Source: Neobacillus cucumis
Lineage (GTDB): Bacteria > Bacillota > Bacilli > Bacillales > Cytobacillaceae
Direction: 5' to 3'
NCBI RefSeq assembly: GCF_002860255.1
Contig: NZ_PGVE01000054.1
Coordinates: 1 to 50,966, forward strand
DNA length: 50,966 nucleotides
Positions 1 through 10,674 of the stretch are shown piece by piece. The notes beneath the pieces are model-generated. The model was not told the DNA's origin. It did no database searches and worked only from the letters and a program-made list of their open reading frames with translations. Positions within the stretch are counted from its first letter, which is position 1, and every line of letters begins with the position of its first letter. Both the position numbers and the translations under genes were made by a program.

Positions 1-1
1 G

Positions 2-118
<117 letters not shown>

Positions 119-126
119 ATGTGATG

Positions 127-153
127 GGACAATCCGAGAGGGTTGTCCTTTTT
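127..153 (+). terminator. rRNA operon terminator
   Basis: A 9-bp stem (GGACAATCC / GGGTTGTCC, one G-U pair) with a GAGA loop is followed by a T run. It lies nine bases after 5S and ends the upstream rRNA operon. Confidence 0.9.
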
Positions 154-292
154 GTATTTAACTTTAAAAAAATGGGTGAAATACAAAAAGTACGAAGTGT
201 TTTCAAAGAAAACACATATAGACATACACCCAAACGGCCGCATTAACATAAGATAAAACAGGGGCCGGCAGAAAAAGATTATTCGAAAAATT

Positions 293-322
293 GTATACAA
301 ATCTGCAGTATCGGACAGAATG
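293..322 (+). promoter_or_regulatory. putative sigma-F promoter of csfB
   Basis: GTATA (293-297), a 15-base spacer and GGACAGAATG (313-322) fit the sigma-F pattern GywTA-N15-GgnrAnAnTw with minor deviations. In B. subtilis csfB is a sigma-F gene. The -10 overlaps the ATG at 320, which argues against that ATG as the start codon. Confidence 0.65.
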
Positions 323-343
323 GATGTATGGAGGTGGAGGGGA

Positions 344-547
344 TTGAGTTCATTATTAGCACATAATCATTTTGAGGAAACGTGCGTTATTTGTGAAAGT
401 CTAAAACCAAAAGGCATACATCTATACACTTCTTTTATTTGTACAGACTGCGAAAATGATTTAATTCATACAGATACAAATGATCCCAGATATAAATATT
501 TCCTTAAACAGCTAAAAAAAATTACAACACCGGAAATATTCTCATAA
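344..547 (+). CDS. csfB: Gin, anti-sigma-G factor
   Basis: The 67-residue product has two CxxC knuckles (C14/C17 and C33/C36) and the segment GIHLYTSFIC, matching the Gin family. In B. subtilis Gin binds sigma-G (and sigma-E), preventing premature sigma-G activity in the forespore. Zinc binding by the four cysteines and dimerisation are known for the family. I chose TTG at 344 because GGAGGTGG (330-337) sits six bases upstream, the length then matches the usual ~64 residues, and the in-frame ATG at 320 lies inside the probable promoter. It is followed by its own terminator. In B. subtilis xpaC and yaaN come next; here they are missing. Confidence 0.9.
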   Translation: MSSLLAHNHFEETCVICESLKPKGIHLYTSFICTDCENDLIHTDTNDPRYKYFLKQLKKITTPEIFS

Positions 548-548
548 C

Positions 549-575
549 AAGTCCTACACAGGGCTTTATTTTTTT
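549..575 (+). terminator. csfB terminator
   Basis: The stem AAGTCCT/AGGGCTT (one wobble pair) with loop ACAC is followed by a run of T. The left target duplication of repeat copy A overlaps the end of the T run. Confidence 0.75.
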
Positions 576-580
576 GTGAA

Positions 581-742
581 GGCTCTTTTCGTAAACTTTG
601 TTGCTTTTTGGACCTTGTAAAGGACCAAAAACTTAAGTTTCAGGGCAATTTTCGAAATGTTCTTACGAAAAGATGCCACGATGTATATAGTTATACGAGC
701 CGATGAACTTTTACGAAAACAACCATCAATGCGAAAATAGCC
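581..742 (-). mobile_element. MITE-like element, copy A (inverted relative to copies B and C)
   Basis: This is a 162-bp non-coding element. Its ends read GGCTCTTTTCGTAAAC and, on the other strand, GGCTATTTTCGCATTG, forming an imperfect terminal inverted repeat of about 28 bp. It is flanked by TTTGTGAA (573-580) and TTTGCGAA (743-750), a 7/8 match that looks like an aged 8-bp target duplication. On the reverse strand it aligns along its whole length with copies at 7527-7688 and 14504-14664, close to 90 percent identical to the latter by eye. It contains no ORF of note. An internal near-palindrome (TTGGACCTTGTAAAGGACCAA type) can form a hairpin. Confidence 0.85.
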
Positions 743-828
743 TTTGCGAAAAATGGGAAACCTAACACTTTTTTGCTAAAATAAAGTGATACCTAAGTCA
801 GTAAGGATTATAGATAAGGAAGATAAAA

Positions 829-2274
829 ATGAGAAATCAACTAAGAATACCAATATATGAGGCTTTGAAGGGGCATATAAACAAGAATCCTATATCTTTT
901 CACGTTCCAGGCCATAAATATGGCGGGATGTCTTCTTATGAAAAAGATGAATTTTTTAGAGGTATCTTAAAAATAGATGCAACGGAACTAACTGGCTTAG
1001 ATGATCTGCATTCACCAGAAGGTGCGATTAGGGAAGCAGAAGAGCTTTTATCTGAGTTTTATCAGACAATAAAGAGCTTCTTTCTTGTGAATGGTTCAAC
1101 CGTGGGTAACCTTGCTATGATCATGGCTGCCTGCCCAGAGGATTCGACAGTTCTAGTTCAACGAAATTGCCATAAATCGGTTTTAAACGGGCTGAAAATA
1201 GCAAAAGTTAGACCTGTATTTCTTGAGCCGGAGGTAAATCAAGAGTGGAAGGCGGCAGCAGGTGTAAATATTGAAACTGTCCAACAGGCTTTGAAACGAT
1301 ATCCTCATGCTAAAGCTATTATCTTAACATATCCGAATTATTATGGAATGGTCTATGAATTAAAGGAAATCATTGATTTAGTCCATCATTATCAAATACC
1401 TGTATTAGTAGATGAGGCGCATGGACCTCATTTTGTTATTGGAGAACCTTTTCCAGCATCAGCACTGCAATTAGGGGCAGACCTTGTTGTCCATTCAGCC
1501 CATAAGACCCTTCCAGCAATGACGATGGGTTCCTTTTTGCATGTTAATAGCAACCTGATAAACATAGAAAAGGTAATGGAATATCTTGGAATATTTCAAT
1601 CCAGCAGTCCTTCCTATCCGATTATGGCATCGCTTGACATTTCAAGGCATTATTTAGCCTCGTATAATAATTCAGACCTACACTTTCTTCTATCAGAAAT
1701 TAACTCTTTTAAAGAAGAATTAGCTGGAATTGAAACAATCAAAGTATTAACATTTCCAGAAAATCTCGGTGATTGTCTTAAAATGACAGTCCAAACAAGA
1801 TGTGGTTTAAGCGGATTTGAATTACAAAAAAGACTAGAATCGTATGGAGTTTATACAGAATTAGCAGACCCATATAATGTCTTATTTATTTTCCCTCTAT
1901 TAAAAAAAGGTCAAGCCTACCCATGGTTTGAGACGGTTGATAAAATCAATAGAGCGATTGATGGTCTAGCGTTTGAAGATATAAAAGAAGTATTACAGTC
2001 AGGAGATCAAAGAATTTCGGAGTTAGCGGTCAGCTATCGTGAAATGGAAGCACTAAGTGTAAAGCAGGTGCCACTAGCGCACGCTTTAGGGTTAATTTGC
2101 GCAGAAGCCATAATTCCCTATCCTCCTGGGATTCCATTATTAATGAAGGGTGAAAGAATAACGAATAATAAGCTCTTCCAGCTTAAAAGTCTATTAGACA
2201 CAGGTGGAAGGTTTCAAGGAGAGGGTCATCTCTTAAAAGCAGGTTATATTAGGACATTTTGTACAACAACTTAA
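829..2274 (+). CDS. yaaO: Orn/Lys/Arg decarboxylase family protein (PLP-dependent)
   Basis: The 481-residue protein is of the group III PLP decarboxylase type. It has the opening HVPGHKYGG, the cofactor-ring motif DEAHGPHF (from D195) and the Schiff-base lysine K226 in HSAHKTLP. The C-terminal part (about 380-481) matches the small C-terminal domain of this family. Probable substrate is arginine, lysine or ornithine; the sequence alone does not decide which, so the polyamine role is inferred. ATG at 829 is preceded by AAGGAAG six bases upstream. It lies 27 bases before tmk and probably shares its transcript, as in B. subtilis, where yaaO precedes tmk. Confidence 0.9.
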   Translation: MRNQLRIPIYEALKGHINKNPISFHVPGHKYGGMSSYEKDEFFRGILKIDATELTGLDDLHSPEGAIREAEELLSEFYQTIKSFFLVNGSTVGNLAMIMAACPEDSTVLVQRNCHKSVLNGLKIAKVRPVFLEPEVNQEWKAAAGVNIETVQQALKRYPHAKAIILTYPNYYGMVYELKEIIDLVHHYQIPVLVDEAHGPHFVIGEPFPASALQLGADLVVHSAHKTLPAMTMGSFLHVNSNLINIEKVMEYLGIFQSSSPSYPIMASLDISRHYLASYNNSDLHFLLSEINSFKEELAGIETIKVLTFPENLGDCLKMTVQTRCGLSGFELQKRLESYGVYTELADPYNVLFIFPLLKKGQAYPWFETVDKINRAIDGLAFEDIKEVLQSGDQRISELAVSYREMEALSVKQVPLAHALGLICAEAIIPYPPGIPLLMKGERITNNKLFQLKSLLDTGGRFQGEGHLLKAGYIRTFCTTT

Positions 2275-2301
2275 GAAAACTACATACTGGAGGTTTTATT
2301 T

Positions 2302-2934
2302 TTGAAGGAAAAGGGAACATTTATTACATTCGAAGGTCCGGATGGTGCAGGGAAAACGACTATTATTAATCTTGTAGCTAAAGAACTAGAGGATGCTTTG
2401 TTGACTAGGGAGCCAGGAGGAATTGAAATAGCTGAACAAATTAGAAGAGTTATTTTAGATACAGAAAATACAGCAATGGACCCCCGAACAGAAGCGCTCC
2501 TATATGCTGCAGCCCGTAGACAGCATCTAATTGAAAAAGTAAAACCTGCACTAACGAATGGGAAAGTAGTCTTATGCGATCGATTTATTGATAGCTCACT
2601 GGCCTATCAGGGCTATGCACGCGGGTTAGGAATGGATGAGGTTTATACGATTAATCAGTTTGCTATTGAGGATTTAATGCCTGAGCTGACGATCTACTTT
2701 GATATTGAACCGGAATTAGGGATGAAGAGGATTAATAAAAACAAAGGAAGAGAAATAAATCGCCTCGACTTAGAAAATCTCGATTTCCATCATAAAGTCC
2801 GCGAAGGATATCATTTATTAATAGAGCGATTTCCAAACAGAATGGTCCGGATTGATGCATCAGGTACAGTCGATGAAGTCTTTCAAAAAACAATAAGAAT
2901 AATTAGAGAAAGATTAGAAGAGAAAAGGCCTTAA
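2302..2934 (+). CDS. tmk: thymidylate kinase
   Basis: The enzyme phosphorylates dTMP to dTDP with ATP and is essential for dTTP supply. The 210-residue length is typical. Visible motifs are the P-loop GPDGAGKT (12-19), the DR motif in [17 protein letters not shown], and TREPGG for dTMP binding. Start is TTG with GGAGG eight bases upstream; no ATG is available near the family N-terminus. The stop codon is part of a terminator hairpin. It follows yaaO closely and precedes darA, which has its own promoter. Confidence 0.96.
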   Translation: MKEKGTFITFEGPDGAGKTTIINLVAKELEDALLTREPGGIEIAEQIRRVILDTENTAMDPRTEALLYAAARRQHLIEKVKPALTNGKVVLCDRFIDSSLAYQGYARGLGMDEVYTINQFAIEDLMPELTIYFDIEPELGMKRINKNKGREINRLDLENLDFHHKVREGYHLLIERFPNRMVRIDASGTVDEVFQKTIRIIRERLEEKRP

Positions 2935-2951
2935 GTATAAGGCTTTTTTTT
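2924..2951 (+). terminator. tmk terminator
   Basis: The stem GCCTTA/TAAGGC, with loop AGTA and flanking A/T pairing, is followed by eight T. It overlaps the tmk stop codon. Confidence 0.8.
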
Positions 2952-2960
2952 GTATAACCA

Positions 2961-3352
<392 letters not shown>

Positions 3353-3375
3353 TTTATAGATCGTGAGTGATTAAT

Positions 3376-4383
3376 TTGGTTAAAACATGGGATCAACTTT
3401 TAGAGCTGCAGCCGACAGTACTTCGTATGTTAAAAAACAGCTTGCTGAAAAATCGGGTGGCCCATGCGTACCTTTTTGAAGGCATGAGAGGAACAGGGAA
3501 AAAGGAAATAGCCCTATTACTAACAAAATCCCTATTTTGTGAACAGCTAGTAGAGGGGCATAAACCTTGCGAGTCGTGCAATAATTGCCTTCGAATCAAT
3601 AATGGAAATCATCCGGATGTTCATATTGTTGAGCCTGATGGATTATCGATTAAAGTGGAGCAGATTCGAAACCTGCAAGCAGAGTTTTCAAAAAAGGGAG
3701 TAGAATCTTTACATAAAGTATATGTAATCTCTCATGCTGATAAAATGAGCGTGAGTGCTTCCAATAGCTTATTAAAATTCCTTGAAGAACCTAATCCGGG
3801 TACGGTTGCTTTTCTATTAACAGAGCAAGTTCAACAGCTTCTTCCGACTATTTTATCAAGGTGCCAAACACTGGTCTTTCAGCCATTAGCCCCGCAGATG
3901 ATGATTAAACAGTTAATTGAAAATGGCGTATCTCCTGCTAAAGCACCATTACTTGCACAGCTTACCAATAATTTGGAAGAAGCTCTCAAATTAAATGTCG
4001 ATGAATGGTTTGCACAAGCCCAAAAAATAGTGGTAAAATTATATGAGGTGTTAAAAAAGAATCCACTGGAGGCACTGGTTACACTCCAGGGAGATTGGTT
4101 TTTACACTTTAAAGAGAAAGAACAGATTCAACGTGGTTTAGATCTTTTACTTCTAATCTTTAAGGATTTATTATATATACAATTAGATAGGCAGGAGCAG
4201 CTTGTTTTCATAGAGGAGAATGAGCGGTTAAGACAGTATGCCCTGCAAACATCTGGACGGCGCTTATCGGATCAAATGTCAGCTATTCTTGATGCCAAAA
4301 GGAAGCTGCAGGCAAATATGAATCCTCAGCTGATGATGGAACAGCTTGTCTTAAAATTGCAGGAGGGATCTTCATTTGTATGA
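3376..4383 (+). CDS. holB: DNA polymerase III delta' subunit
   Basis: This clamp-loader subunit has an AAA+ fold. It carries the P-loop GMRGTGKK (36-43), a zinc site of four cysteines (C55, C65, C68, C71) and the sensor-type segment LEEPNPGT. I chose TTG at 3376 because the resulting N-terminus MVKTWDQLLELQP lines up with the family start (LELQP about residue 9-13). The site GAGTGA is five bases upstream but weak. A GTG at 3367 would add three residues. The product is 335 residues. Its end overlaps ricT by eight bases, so translation is probably coupled. Confidence 0.92.
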   Translation: MVKTWDQLLELQPTVLRMLKNSLLKNRVAHAYLFEGMRGTGKKEIALLLTKSLFCEQLVEGHKPCESCNNCLRINNGNHPDVHIVEPDGLSIKVEQIRNLQAEFSKKGVESLHKVYVISHADKMSVSASNSLLKFLEEPNPGTVAFLLTEQVQQLLPTILSRCQTLVFQPLAPQMMIKQLIENGVSPAKAPLLAQLTNNLEEALKLNVDEWFAQAQKIVVKLYEVLKKNPLEALVTLQGDWFLHFKEKEQIQRGLDLLLLIFKDLLYIQLDRQEQLVFIEENERLRQYALQTSGRRLSDQMSAILDAKRKLQANMNPQLMMEQLVLKLQEGSSFV

Positions 4384-5203
4384 TGTTGTAGGAGTACGCT
4401 TTAAAAAAGCTGGGAAAATCTATTATTTTGATCCGGGAGACCTCTCAATAGAAAAGGATGACTTTGTCATTGTCGAAACTGTTCGCGGTGTTGAATATGG
4501 GAAGGCAGTTATTGCCCGTAAACAAGTTGAGGAACATGATGTTGTCCTTCCATTAAAAAAGGTGGTCAGAATTGCCGACCAAAAGGATCGAATGATTGTC
4601 GAGGAAAATAAGTTAGCAGCTCAAGAGGCTTATGAAGTGTGTAATGAAAAAGTAAATGAACATCAGCTGGATATGAAGCTAGTAGATGTTGAATACACAT
4701 TTGATCGGAACAAGGTAATCTTCTACTTTACTGCAGATGGAAGAGTTGATTTCCGAGAGCTTGTAAAAGATTTAGCAGCTATCTTCCGGACACGTATTGA
4801 ACTGCGTCAAATCGGAGTACGCGATGAAGCAAAAATGCTTGGCGGTATTGGACCATGCGGAAGAATGTTATGCTGTTCAACCTTTTTAGGTGATTTTGAC
4901 CCTGTCTCCATTAAAATGGCAAAGGATCAAAATCTTTCATTAAATCCAACGAAGATTTCCGGATTATGCGGAAGACTTATGTGCTGCTTGAAGTATGAAA
5001 ATGATGAATATGAAACCGCTAAAGAGGCGCTGCCTGATTTAGGGGAAATCATTGAAACACCACAAGGTAAAGGAAAAGTGGTAGGATTAAATATATTAGA
5101 GCGGGTACTTCAGGTTGAACTAAAGGAACAAGAACGGGTTCTGGAGTATACTTTGGATGAAATCATTAAAGAAGGTGCCTTTTCTATACAATCCACAGAT
5201 TAA
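4376..5203 (+). CDS. ricT: RicT, PSP1-domain subunit of the RicAFT (Y-complex)
   Basis: The 275-residue PSP1 family protein has two cysteine motifs, CGRMLCC (161-167) and CGRLMCC (198-204). These are thought to help hold the [4Fe-4S] clusters of the RicA-RicF-RicT complex. In B. subtilis the complex promotes RNase Y-dependent mRNA processing and is needed for sporulation, competence and biofilm formation. Start is TTG at 4376 with AGGAGG nine bases upstream. It begins inside the end of holB and is followed after 12 bases by yabA. Confidence 0.95.
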   Translation: MYDVVGVRFKKAGKIYYFDPGDLSIEKDDFVIVETVRGVEYGKAVIARKQVEEHDVVLPLKKVVRIADQKDRMIVEENKLAAQEAYEVCNEKVNEHQLDMKLVDVEYTFDRNKVIFYFTADGRVDFRELVKDLAAIFRTRIELRQIGVRDEAKMLGGIGPCGRMLCCSTFLGDFDPVSIKMAKDQNLSLNPTKISGLCGRLMCCLKYENDEYETAKEALPDLGEIIETPQGKGKVVGLNILERVLQVELKEQERVLEYTLDEIIKEGAFSIQSTD

Positions 5204-5215
5204 GAGGTGGAAGCC

Positions 5216-5590
5216 GTGGATAAAAAGGAAATATTTGAATCAGTGAGTAATATGGAAACACAAATTGGCCATCTTTACCAGCAATTAGGGGAATTAAAGC
5301 AGCATTTAGCCGAAATACTAGAAGAGAATCATTATTTAAAACTTGAAAATGAACATCTAAGGCGCCGTTTAGATGTAACCACGGAAGAAGAAAAGAAAGA
5401 AACGGAAATGAAACAGGGCGCTGCTGCAGCTGCGGAATCACCAAGGGGAAAACATTTTGATGTTGGCGAAGGATATGATAATCTCGCAAGGCTTTATCAA
5501 GAAGGGTTTCATATTTGTAATCTCCACTTCGGCAGCTTGCGTAAGGAAGGCGATTGTTTATTTTGTCTTTCTTTTCTTAATAAGAAATAA
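5216..5590 (+). CDS. yabA: YabA, replication initiation control protein
   Basis: YabA bridges DnaA and the sliding clamp DnaN and restrains over-initiation. The N-terminal half is a leucine-rich coiled coil (about 5-60) that tetramerises. The C-terminal domain ends with a zinc site H99-x-C101 ... C114-x-x-C117 in [20 protein letters not shown] linker (about 60-80) is rich in Glu, Lys and Ala. I chose GTG at 5216 (124 residues): AGAGGTGG is five bases upstream and MDKKE is the usual N-terminus; an upstream ATG at 5207 overlaps that site. Confidence 0.94.
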   Translation: MDKKEIFESVSNMETQIGHLYQQLGELKQHLAEILEENHYLKLENEHLRRRLDVTTEEEKKETEMKQGAAAAAESPRGKHFDVGEGYDNLARLYQEGFHICNLHFGSLRKEGDCLFCLSFLNKK

Positions 5591-5595
5591 CCTCA

Positions 5596-5624
5596 AGAGG
5601 CTGATTGATACAGCCTCTATTTTT
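5596..5624 (+). terminator. probable yabA terminator
   Basis: A perfect 8-bp stem AGAGGCTG/CAGCCTCT with loop ATTGATA is followed by ATTTTT. The T run is short, so readthrough into trmN6 is possible. Confidence 0.6.
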
Positions 5625-5651
5625 CATATCTTTAAGTTAGGATGGATCGTT

Positions 5652-6392
5652 GTGGTGAATTTAAAAGAAGATGAACGGCTTGATTATTTACTAGCTGAAA
5701 AACTTCGAATTATTCAAAGCCCATCTGTGTTTGCTTTCTCTCTCGATGCAGTTTTGCTGGCTCGGTTCGTCTATGTGCCGATTCAAAAGGGAAATTTAAT
5801 TGATCTCTGCAGTGGCAACGGAGTGATCCCTTTATTTTTAAGTGCACGGACAAAAGGAAAAATTACAGGTGTGGAAATTCAAGAGAGATTATATGATATG
5901 GCCATTCGAAGTATCGAATACAATGGCTTGGAAGAACGTTTAAAAATGATTCATGGTGATATTAAAGAAATGCCTAAAGCATTAGGCCATGGAAAATTTG
6001 ATGTTGTTACCTGTAATCCACCTTACTTTATAACTCCTTCAAGTGATGAAATTAATCCTAATGAGCACTTAGCCATTGCCCGTCATGAAATTCTCTGCAC
6101 ACTTGAAGATGCCATAAAGGCATCCAGTCAATTAGTTCGGCAGGGAGGCAAAGTTGCTTTTGTCCATCGTCCTGGCCGTCTAATTGATATCATTACATTA
6201 ATGCGGCAGTACAGGCTTGAACCAAAACGGATTCAGTTTGTTTATCCCAAGCTGGGAAAAGAAGCGAATATCCTTTTAGTAGAAGCGATAAAAGACGGAA
6301 GTCCTGATTTAAAGATCCTCCCTCCATTGATTGTATACGATGAAGCAGGTGAATACACACCTGAAATCAGAGGGATTTTATATGGAGAATAA
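5652..6392 (+). CDS. trmN6: tRNA1(Val) adenine-37 N6-methyltransferase family protein
   Basis: This Rossmann-fold SAM methyltransferase of the YabB/TrmN6 family has [13 protein letters not shown] (motif I) and the NPPY catalytic motif at 122-125, typical of N6-adenine methylation. It would modify A37 of tRNA-Val; the exact tRNA target in Bacillus is inferred from E. coli TrmN6. The reading frame is open from 5457, but only the part from GTG 5652 or 5655 is conserved; AGGATGG (5639-5645) is the likely ribosome site. The product is 246 residues. Its stop overlaps yazA by 11 bases. Confidence 0.88.
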   Translation: MVNLKEDERLDYLLAEKLRIIQSPSVFAFSLDAVLLARFVYVPIQKGNLIDLCSGNGVIPLFLSARTKGKITGVEIQERLYDMAIRSIEYNGLEERLKMIHGDIKEMPKALGHGKFDVVTCNPPYFITPSSDEINPNEHLAIARHEILCTLEDAIKASSQLVRQGGKVAFVHRPGRLIDIITLMRQYRLEPKRIQFVYPKLGKEANILLVEAIKDGSPDLKILPPLIVYDEAGEYTPEIRGILYGE

Positions 6393-6666
6393 CACTCATT
6401 ATTTTTATGTGTTGACATGCAATGATGGCAGCTTGTATGGCGGTTATACAAAGGATCTCAAACGACGGATTGAACAGCATAATGAAGGAAAAGGTGCAAA
6501 GTATACACGGGGAAGAGGACCAGTTGAACTCACTTTTTATCAGGCATATGCCAGTAAAGGTGAGGCGCTGAGGGCTGAGTACCGGTTTAAACAGCTACCA
6601 AGGAAAAAAAAGCTGGAGTATTTAATGAGAGCAGGTGAGTTGGATGTGGCAGCAGAAAAGCTTTGA
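6382..6666 (+). CDS. yazA: GIY-YIG nuclease-superfamily protein (UPF0213)
   Basis: This small (94-residue) stand-alone GIY-YIG domain reads [17 protein letters not shown] near the N-terminus, then [20 protein letters not shown]. The family resembles the nuclease domain of UvrC and homing enzymes; the cellular function of YazA is not known. ATG 6382 is six bases after AGAGGGA and overlaps the end of trmN6. An upstream in-frame ATG at 6331 lies within trmN6 and has no ribosome site. Confidence 0.88.
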   Translation: MENNTHYFYVLTCNDGSLYGGYTKDLKRRIEQHNEGKGAKYTRGRGPVELTFYQAYASKGEALRAEYRFKQLPRKKKLEYLMRAGELDVAAEKL

Positions 6667-7525
6667 GAATGAAGCAGGTAAAGGAATCCTTTATCTTGTT
6701 CCTACTCCAATAGGAAATCTTGAGGATATGAGTTTCCGGGCCATTCGAATCTTAAAAGAAGCAGATTGGATTGCTGCGGAAGATACAAGAAATACAAAAA
6801 AGCTGTGCAATTACTTTGAAATTGATACGCCGATTGTCAGCTATCATGAACATAATAAAGAAACAAGCGGGGAAAAGCTGATTGAGAAGGTTAAACAAGG
6901 CTTGAAGGTGGCTCTAGTGAGTGATGCCGGGATGCCAGCCATTTCTGATCCTGGATATGAGCTTGTCCAAGCTGCCATTCATGAACATGTGGCAGTGGTT
7001 CCGTTACCTGGGGCAAATGCAGCACTAACAGCATTAATTGCCTCGGGGATTTCTTGCCAGCCCTTTTATTTTTATGGGTTTTTAAATCGGAATAAGAAAG
7101 AGAAGCGGGCAGAATTAGAGGTCTTAAGAAGACAAAATGCGAGCTTAATTTTTTATGAATCTCCCCATCGTTTAAAAGAAACCTTAGCAGTTATGTTCGA
7201 AGTCTTGGGGGATAGAAAAATCGTCATTTGCAGGGAATTAACAAAGAAGTATGAAGAGTTTATTCGAGGGACGCTTGAGGAAATCAATCATTGGGCTCAT
7301 TCTAATGAAATCCGCGGGGAATTTTGTTTGATTGTTGAAGGAACAGAAACTCTTGATGATGAAGAGGAATTAAGCTGGTGGCAGGATTTATCAGTGGAGG
7401 AACATGTGAACCATTACATAACGGTGAAGAATATTTCTTCAAAGGAAGCCATTAAACAGACAGCCAAAGACCGTGGACTTAACAAGCGGGAGGTCTACCA
7501 AGTCTACCATATTGATGAACAATAA
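6644..7525 (+). CDS. rsmI: 16S rRNA (cytidine1402-2'-O)-methyltransferase
   Basis: The 293-residue member of the tetrapyrrole-methylase fold family methylates the ribose of C1402 in 16S rRNA. It has [14 protein letters not shown] at the N-terminus, [11 protein letters not shown], the glycine-rich [14 protein letters not shown] and [19 protein letters not shown] at 6644 follows AGGTGAG by about five bases and gives the family N-terminus MWQQKSF. It overlaps yazA by 23 bases. The stop codon (7523-7525) lies inside the left target duplication of repeat copy B, which starts two bases later. Confidence 0.95.
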   Translation: MWQQKSFENEAGKGILYLVPTPIGNLEDMSFRAIRILKEADWIAAEDTRNTKKLCNYFEIDTPIVSYHEHNKETSGEKLIEKVKQGLKVALVSDAGMPAISDPGYELVQAAIHEHVAVVPLPGANAALTALIASGISCQPFYFYGFLNRNKKEKRAELEVLRRQNASLIFYESPHRLKETLAVMFEVLGDRKIVICRELTKKYEEFIRGTLEEINHWAHSNEIRGEFCLIVEGTETLDDEEELSWWQDLSVEEHVNHYITVKNISSKEAIKQTAKDRGLNKREVYQVYHIDEQ

Positions 7526-7526
7526 A

Positions 7527-7688
7527 GGCTATTTCCGCATAAATTGTTGCTATCGTAAAAGTTCATCAACCCGTATAACTATATGCATCGTGGCATCTTT
7601 TCGTAAGCCCATATGCGAAAATTGCCATGATACTTAGTTAATTGGTCCTTAACAAGGTTCAAAAGCAACAAAGATTACGAAAAGAGCC
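7527..7688 (+). mobile_element. MITE-like element, copy B
   Basis: This 162-bp copy of the repeat has ends GGCTATTTCCGCATAAATTG and ...TTACGAAAAGAGCC. The flanking octamers ACAATAAA (7519-7526) and ATAATAAA (7689-7696) differ at one base, consistent with an 8-bp target duplication. It sits between the rsmI stop codon and the shared rsmI/abrB terminator, so no gene is broken. Confidence 0.85.
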
Positions 7689-7693
7689 ATAAT

Positions 7694-7733
7694 AAAAAAA
7701 CTCCAGCACTGATTTAGTGCTGGAGCATTTTTT
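7694..7733. terminator. bidirectional terminator between rsmI and abrB
   Basis: A perfect 10-bp stem CTCCAGCACT/AGTGCTGGAG with loop GATTT has an A run on the left and a T run on the right. It can stop transcripts arriving from rsmI and, on the minus strand, from abrB. Confidence 0.9.
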
Positions 7734-8016
7734 ATTTTACAAGTTCAAAATTCTTTTGAATTTCTTCTAATAACTGTTCTGCACCTTCACGGCTAAGAAT
7801 TAATTTACCGCCTGCAAGAGCCAAGTTATCATCGGAAACTTCACCAGTTACTTGGCAAGTCATATTTGGCTTGTATTTTTTCAAGATAATACGCTCATCA
7901 TCCACATAGATTTCAAGAGCATCTTTTTCAGCAATACCAAGTGTGCGTCTTAATTCAATAGGGATAACTACGCGGCCTAACTCATCAACTTTACGAACAA
8001 TACCTGTAGATTTCAT
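7732..8016 (-). CDS. abrB: AbrB, transition-state regulator
   Basis: AbrB is a 94-residue DNA-binding protein that represses many post-exponential genes and is itself repressed by Spo0A-P. The N-terminal swapped-hairpin domain (MKSTGIVRKVDELGRVVIP...) is almost identical to that of B. subtilis. The single Cys in MTCQVTGE marks the start of the C-terminal multimerisation domain. AGAGGAG lies eight bases before the ATG. It is the only minus-strand gene here and has its own promoter with two Spo0A boxes. spoVG, a classical AbrB target, lies downstream at 19228. Confidence 0.98.
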   Translation of the reverse strand: MKSTGIVRKVDELGRVVIPIELRRTLGIAEKDALEIYVDDERIILKKYKPNMTCQVTGEVSDDNLALAGGKLILSREGAEQLLEEIQKNFELVK

Positions 8017-8072
8017 TTTTTAATCTCCTCTCGTAATCATTAACATTATTTATCTATTTTTATCTCTCTTAA

Positions 8073-8091
8073 TTCGTCACAATTCGACAAA
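8073..8091 (-). promoter_or_regulatory. tandem Spo0A boxes in the abrB leader
   Basis: On the minus strand TTTGTCGAA (8083-8091) is a perfect 0A box. TGACGAA (8073-8079) is a second match to TGNCGAA, about ten bases further on. Both lie just downstream of the predicted abrB transcription start, as in B. subtilis where Spo0A-P represses abrB from such sites. Confidence 0.88.
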
Positions 8092-8105
8092 TTTCTTATA
8101 AACCC

Positions 8106-8134
8106 ATAATACCAGTACTTCCCATATCCGTCAA
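8106..8134 (-). promoter_or_regulatory. sigma-A promoter of abrB
   Basis: Reading on the minus strand, TTGACG (8129-8134), a 17-base spacer and TATTAT (8106-8111) form a good sigma-A promoter. The start would be near 8099, immediately before the tandem Spo0A boxes. Confidence 0.88.
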
Positions 8135-10454
<2,320 letters not shown>

Positions 10455-10469
10455 AATATGTAATTATTA

Positions 10470-10496
10470 AAGCGCCCGATATAGGGCGTTTTTTTC
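10470..10496 (+). terminator. metS terminator
   Basis: The stem GCGCCC/GGGCGT with loop GATATA is followed by seven T. Confidence 0.88.
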
Positions 10497-10529
10497 TTCG
10501 AAAAATGTCTACATCTTTTTATCTTGAGA

Positions 10530-10560
10530 TGTCTAGCTTCAGCGCCTAGAGGCGCTCCCA
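10530..10560 (+). repeat. palindromic repeat family 2, truncated copy
   Basis: TGTCTAGCTTCAGCGCCTAG followed by AGGCGCTCC matches both ends of the full element at 22114-22236 with the centre missing. It is non-coding and lies between the metS terminator and parS. Confidence 0.6.
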
Positions 10561-10568
10561 TTTTTCAA

Positions 10569-10584
10569 TGTTTCACGTGGAACA
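10569..10584. promoter_or_regulatory. parS: parS site (Spo0J/ParB binding)
   Basis: The 16-bp sequence TGTTTCACGTGGAACA reads TGTTCCACGTGAAACA on the minus strand, a full match to the Bacillus parS consensus TGTTNCACGTGAAACA. ParB (Spo0J) loads here and spreads, recruiting SMC for origin segregation. Its place in the metS-tatD gap suits an origin-proximal locus; B. subtilis has a parS site at about 4 degrees, which is close to this gene neighbourhood. Confidence 0.95.
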
Positions 10585-10608
10585 TTTATCCTGTTTTTTA
10601 GATGTTTT

Positions 10609-10637
10609 TTGACATTGAGATGTGACAAGTACACAAT
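10609..10637 (+). promoter_or_regulatory. probable sigma-A promoter of tatD
   Basis: TTGACA (10609-10614), a 17-base spacer and CACAAT (10632-10637) match sigma-A with a fair -10. The start would be about 30 bases before the tatD ATG. Confidence 0.6.
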
Positions 10638-10674
10638 TAAGAGAAATAAATAGAAAAGAGGGATTTGATTTATT

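Noticed and set aside
5457..5651. N-terminal extension of trmN6 overlapping yabA
   Set aside because: The extension runs through the yabA end and a terminator-like hairpin and has no similarity to the family.
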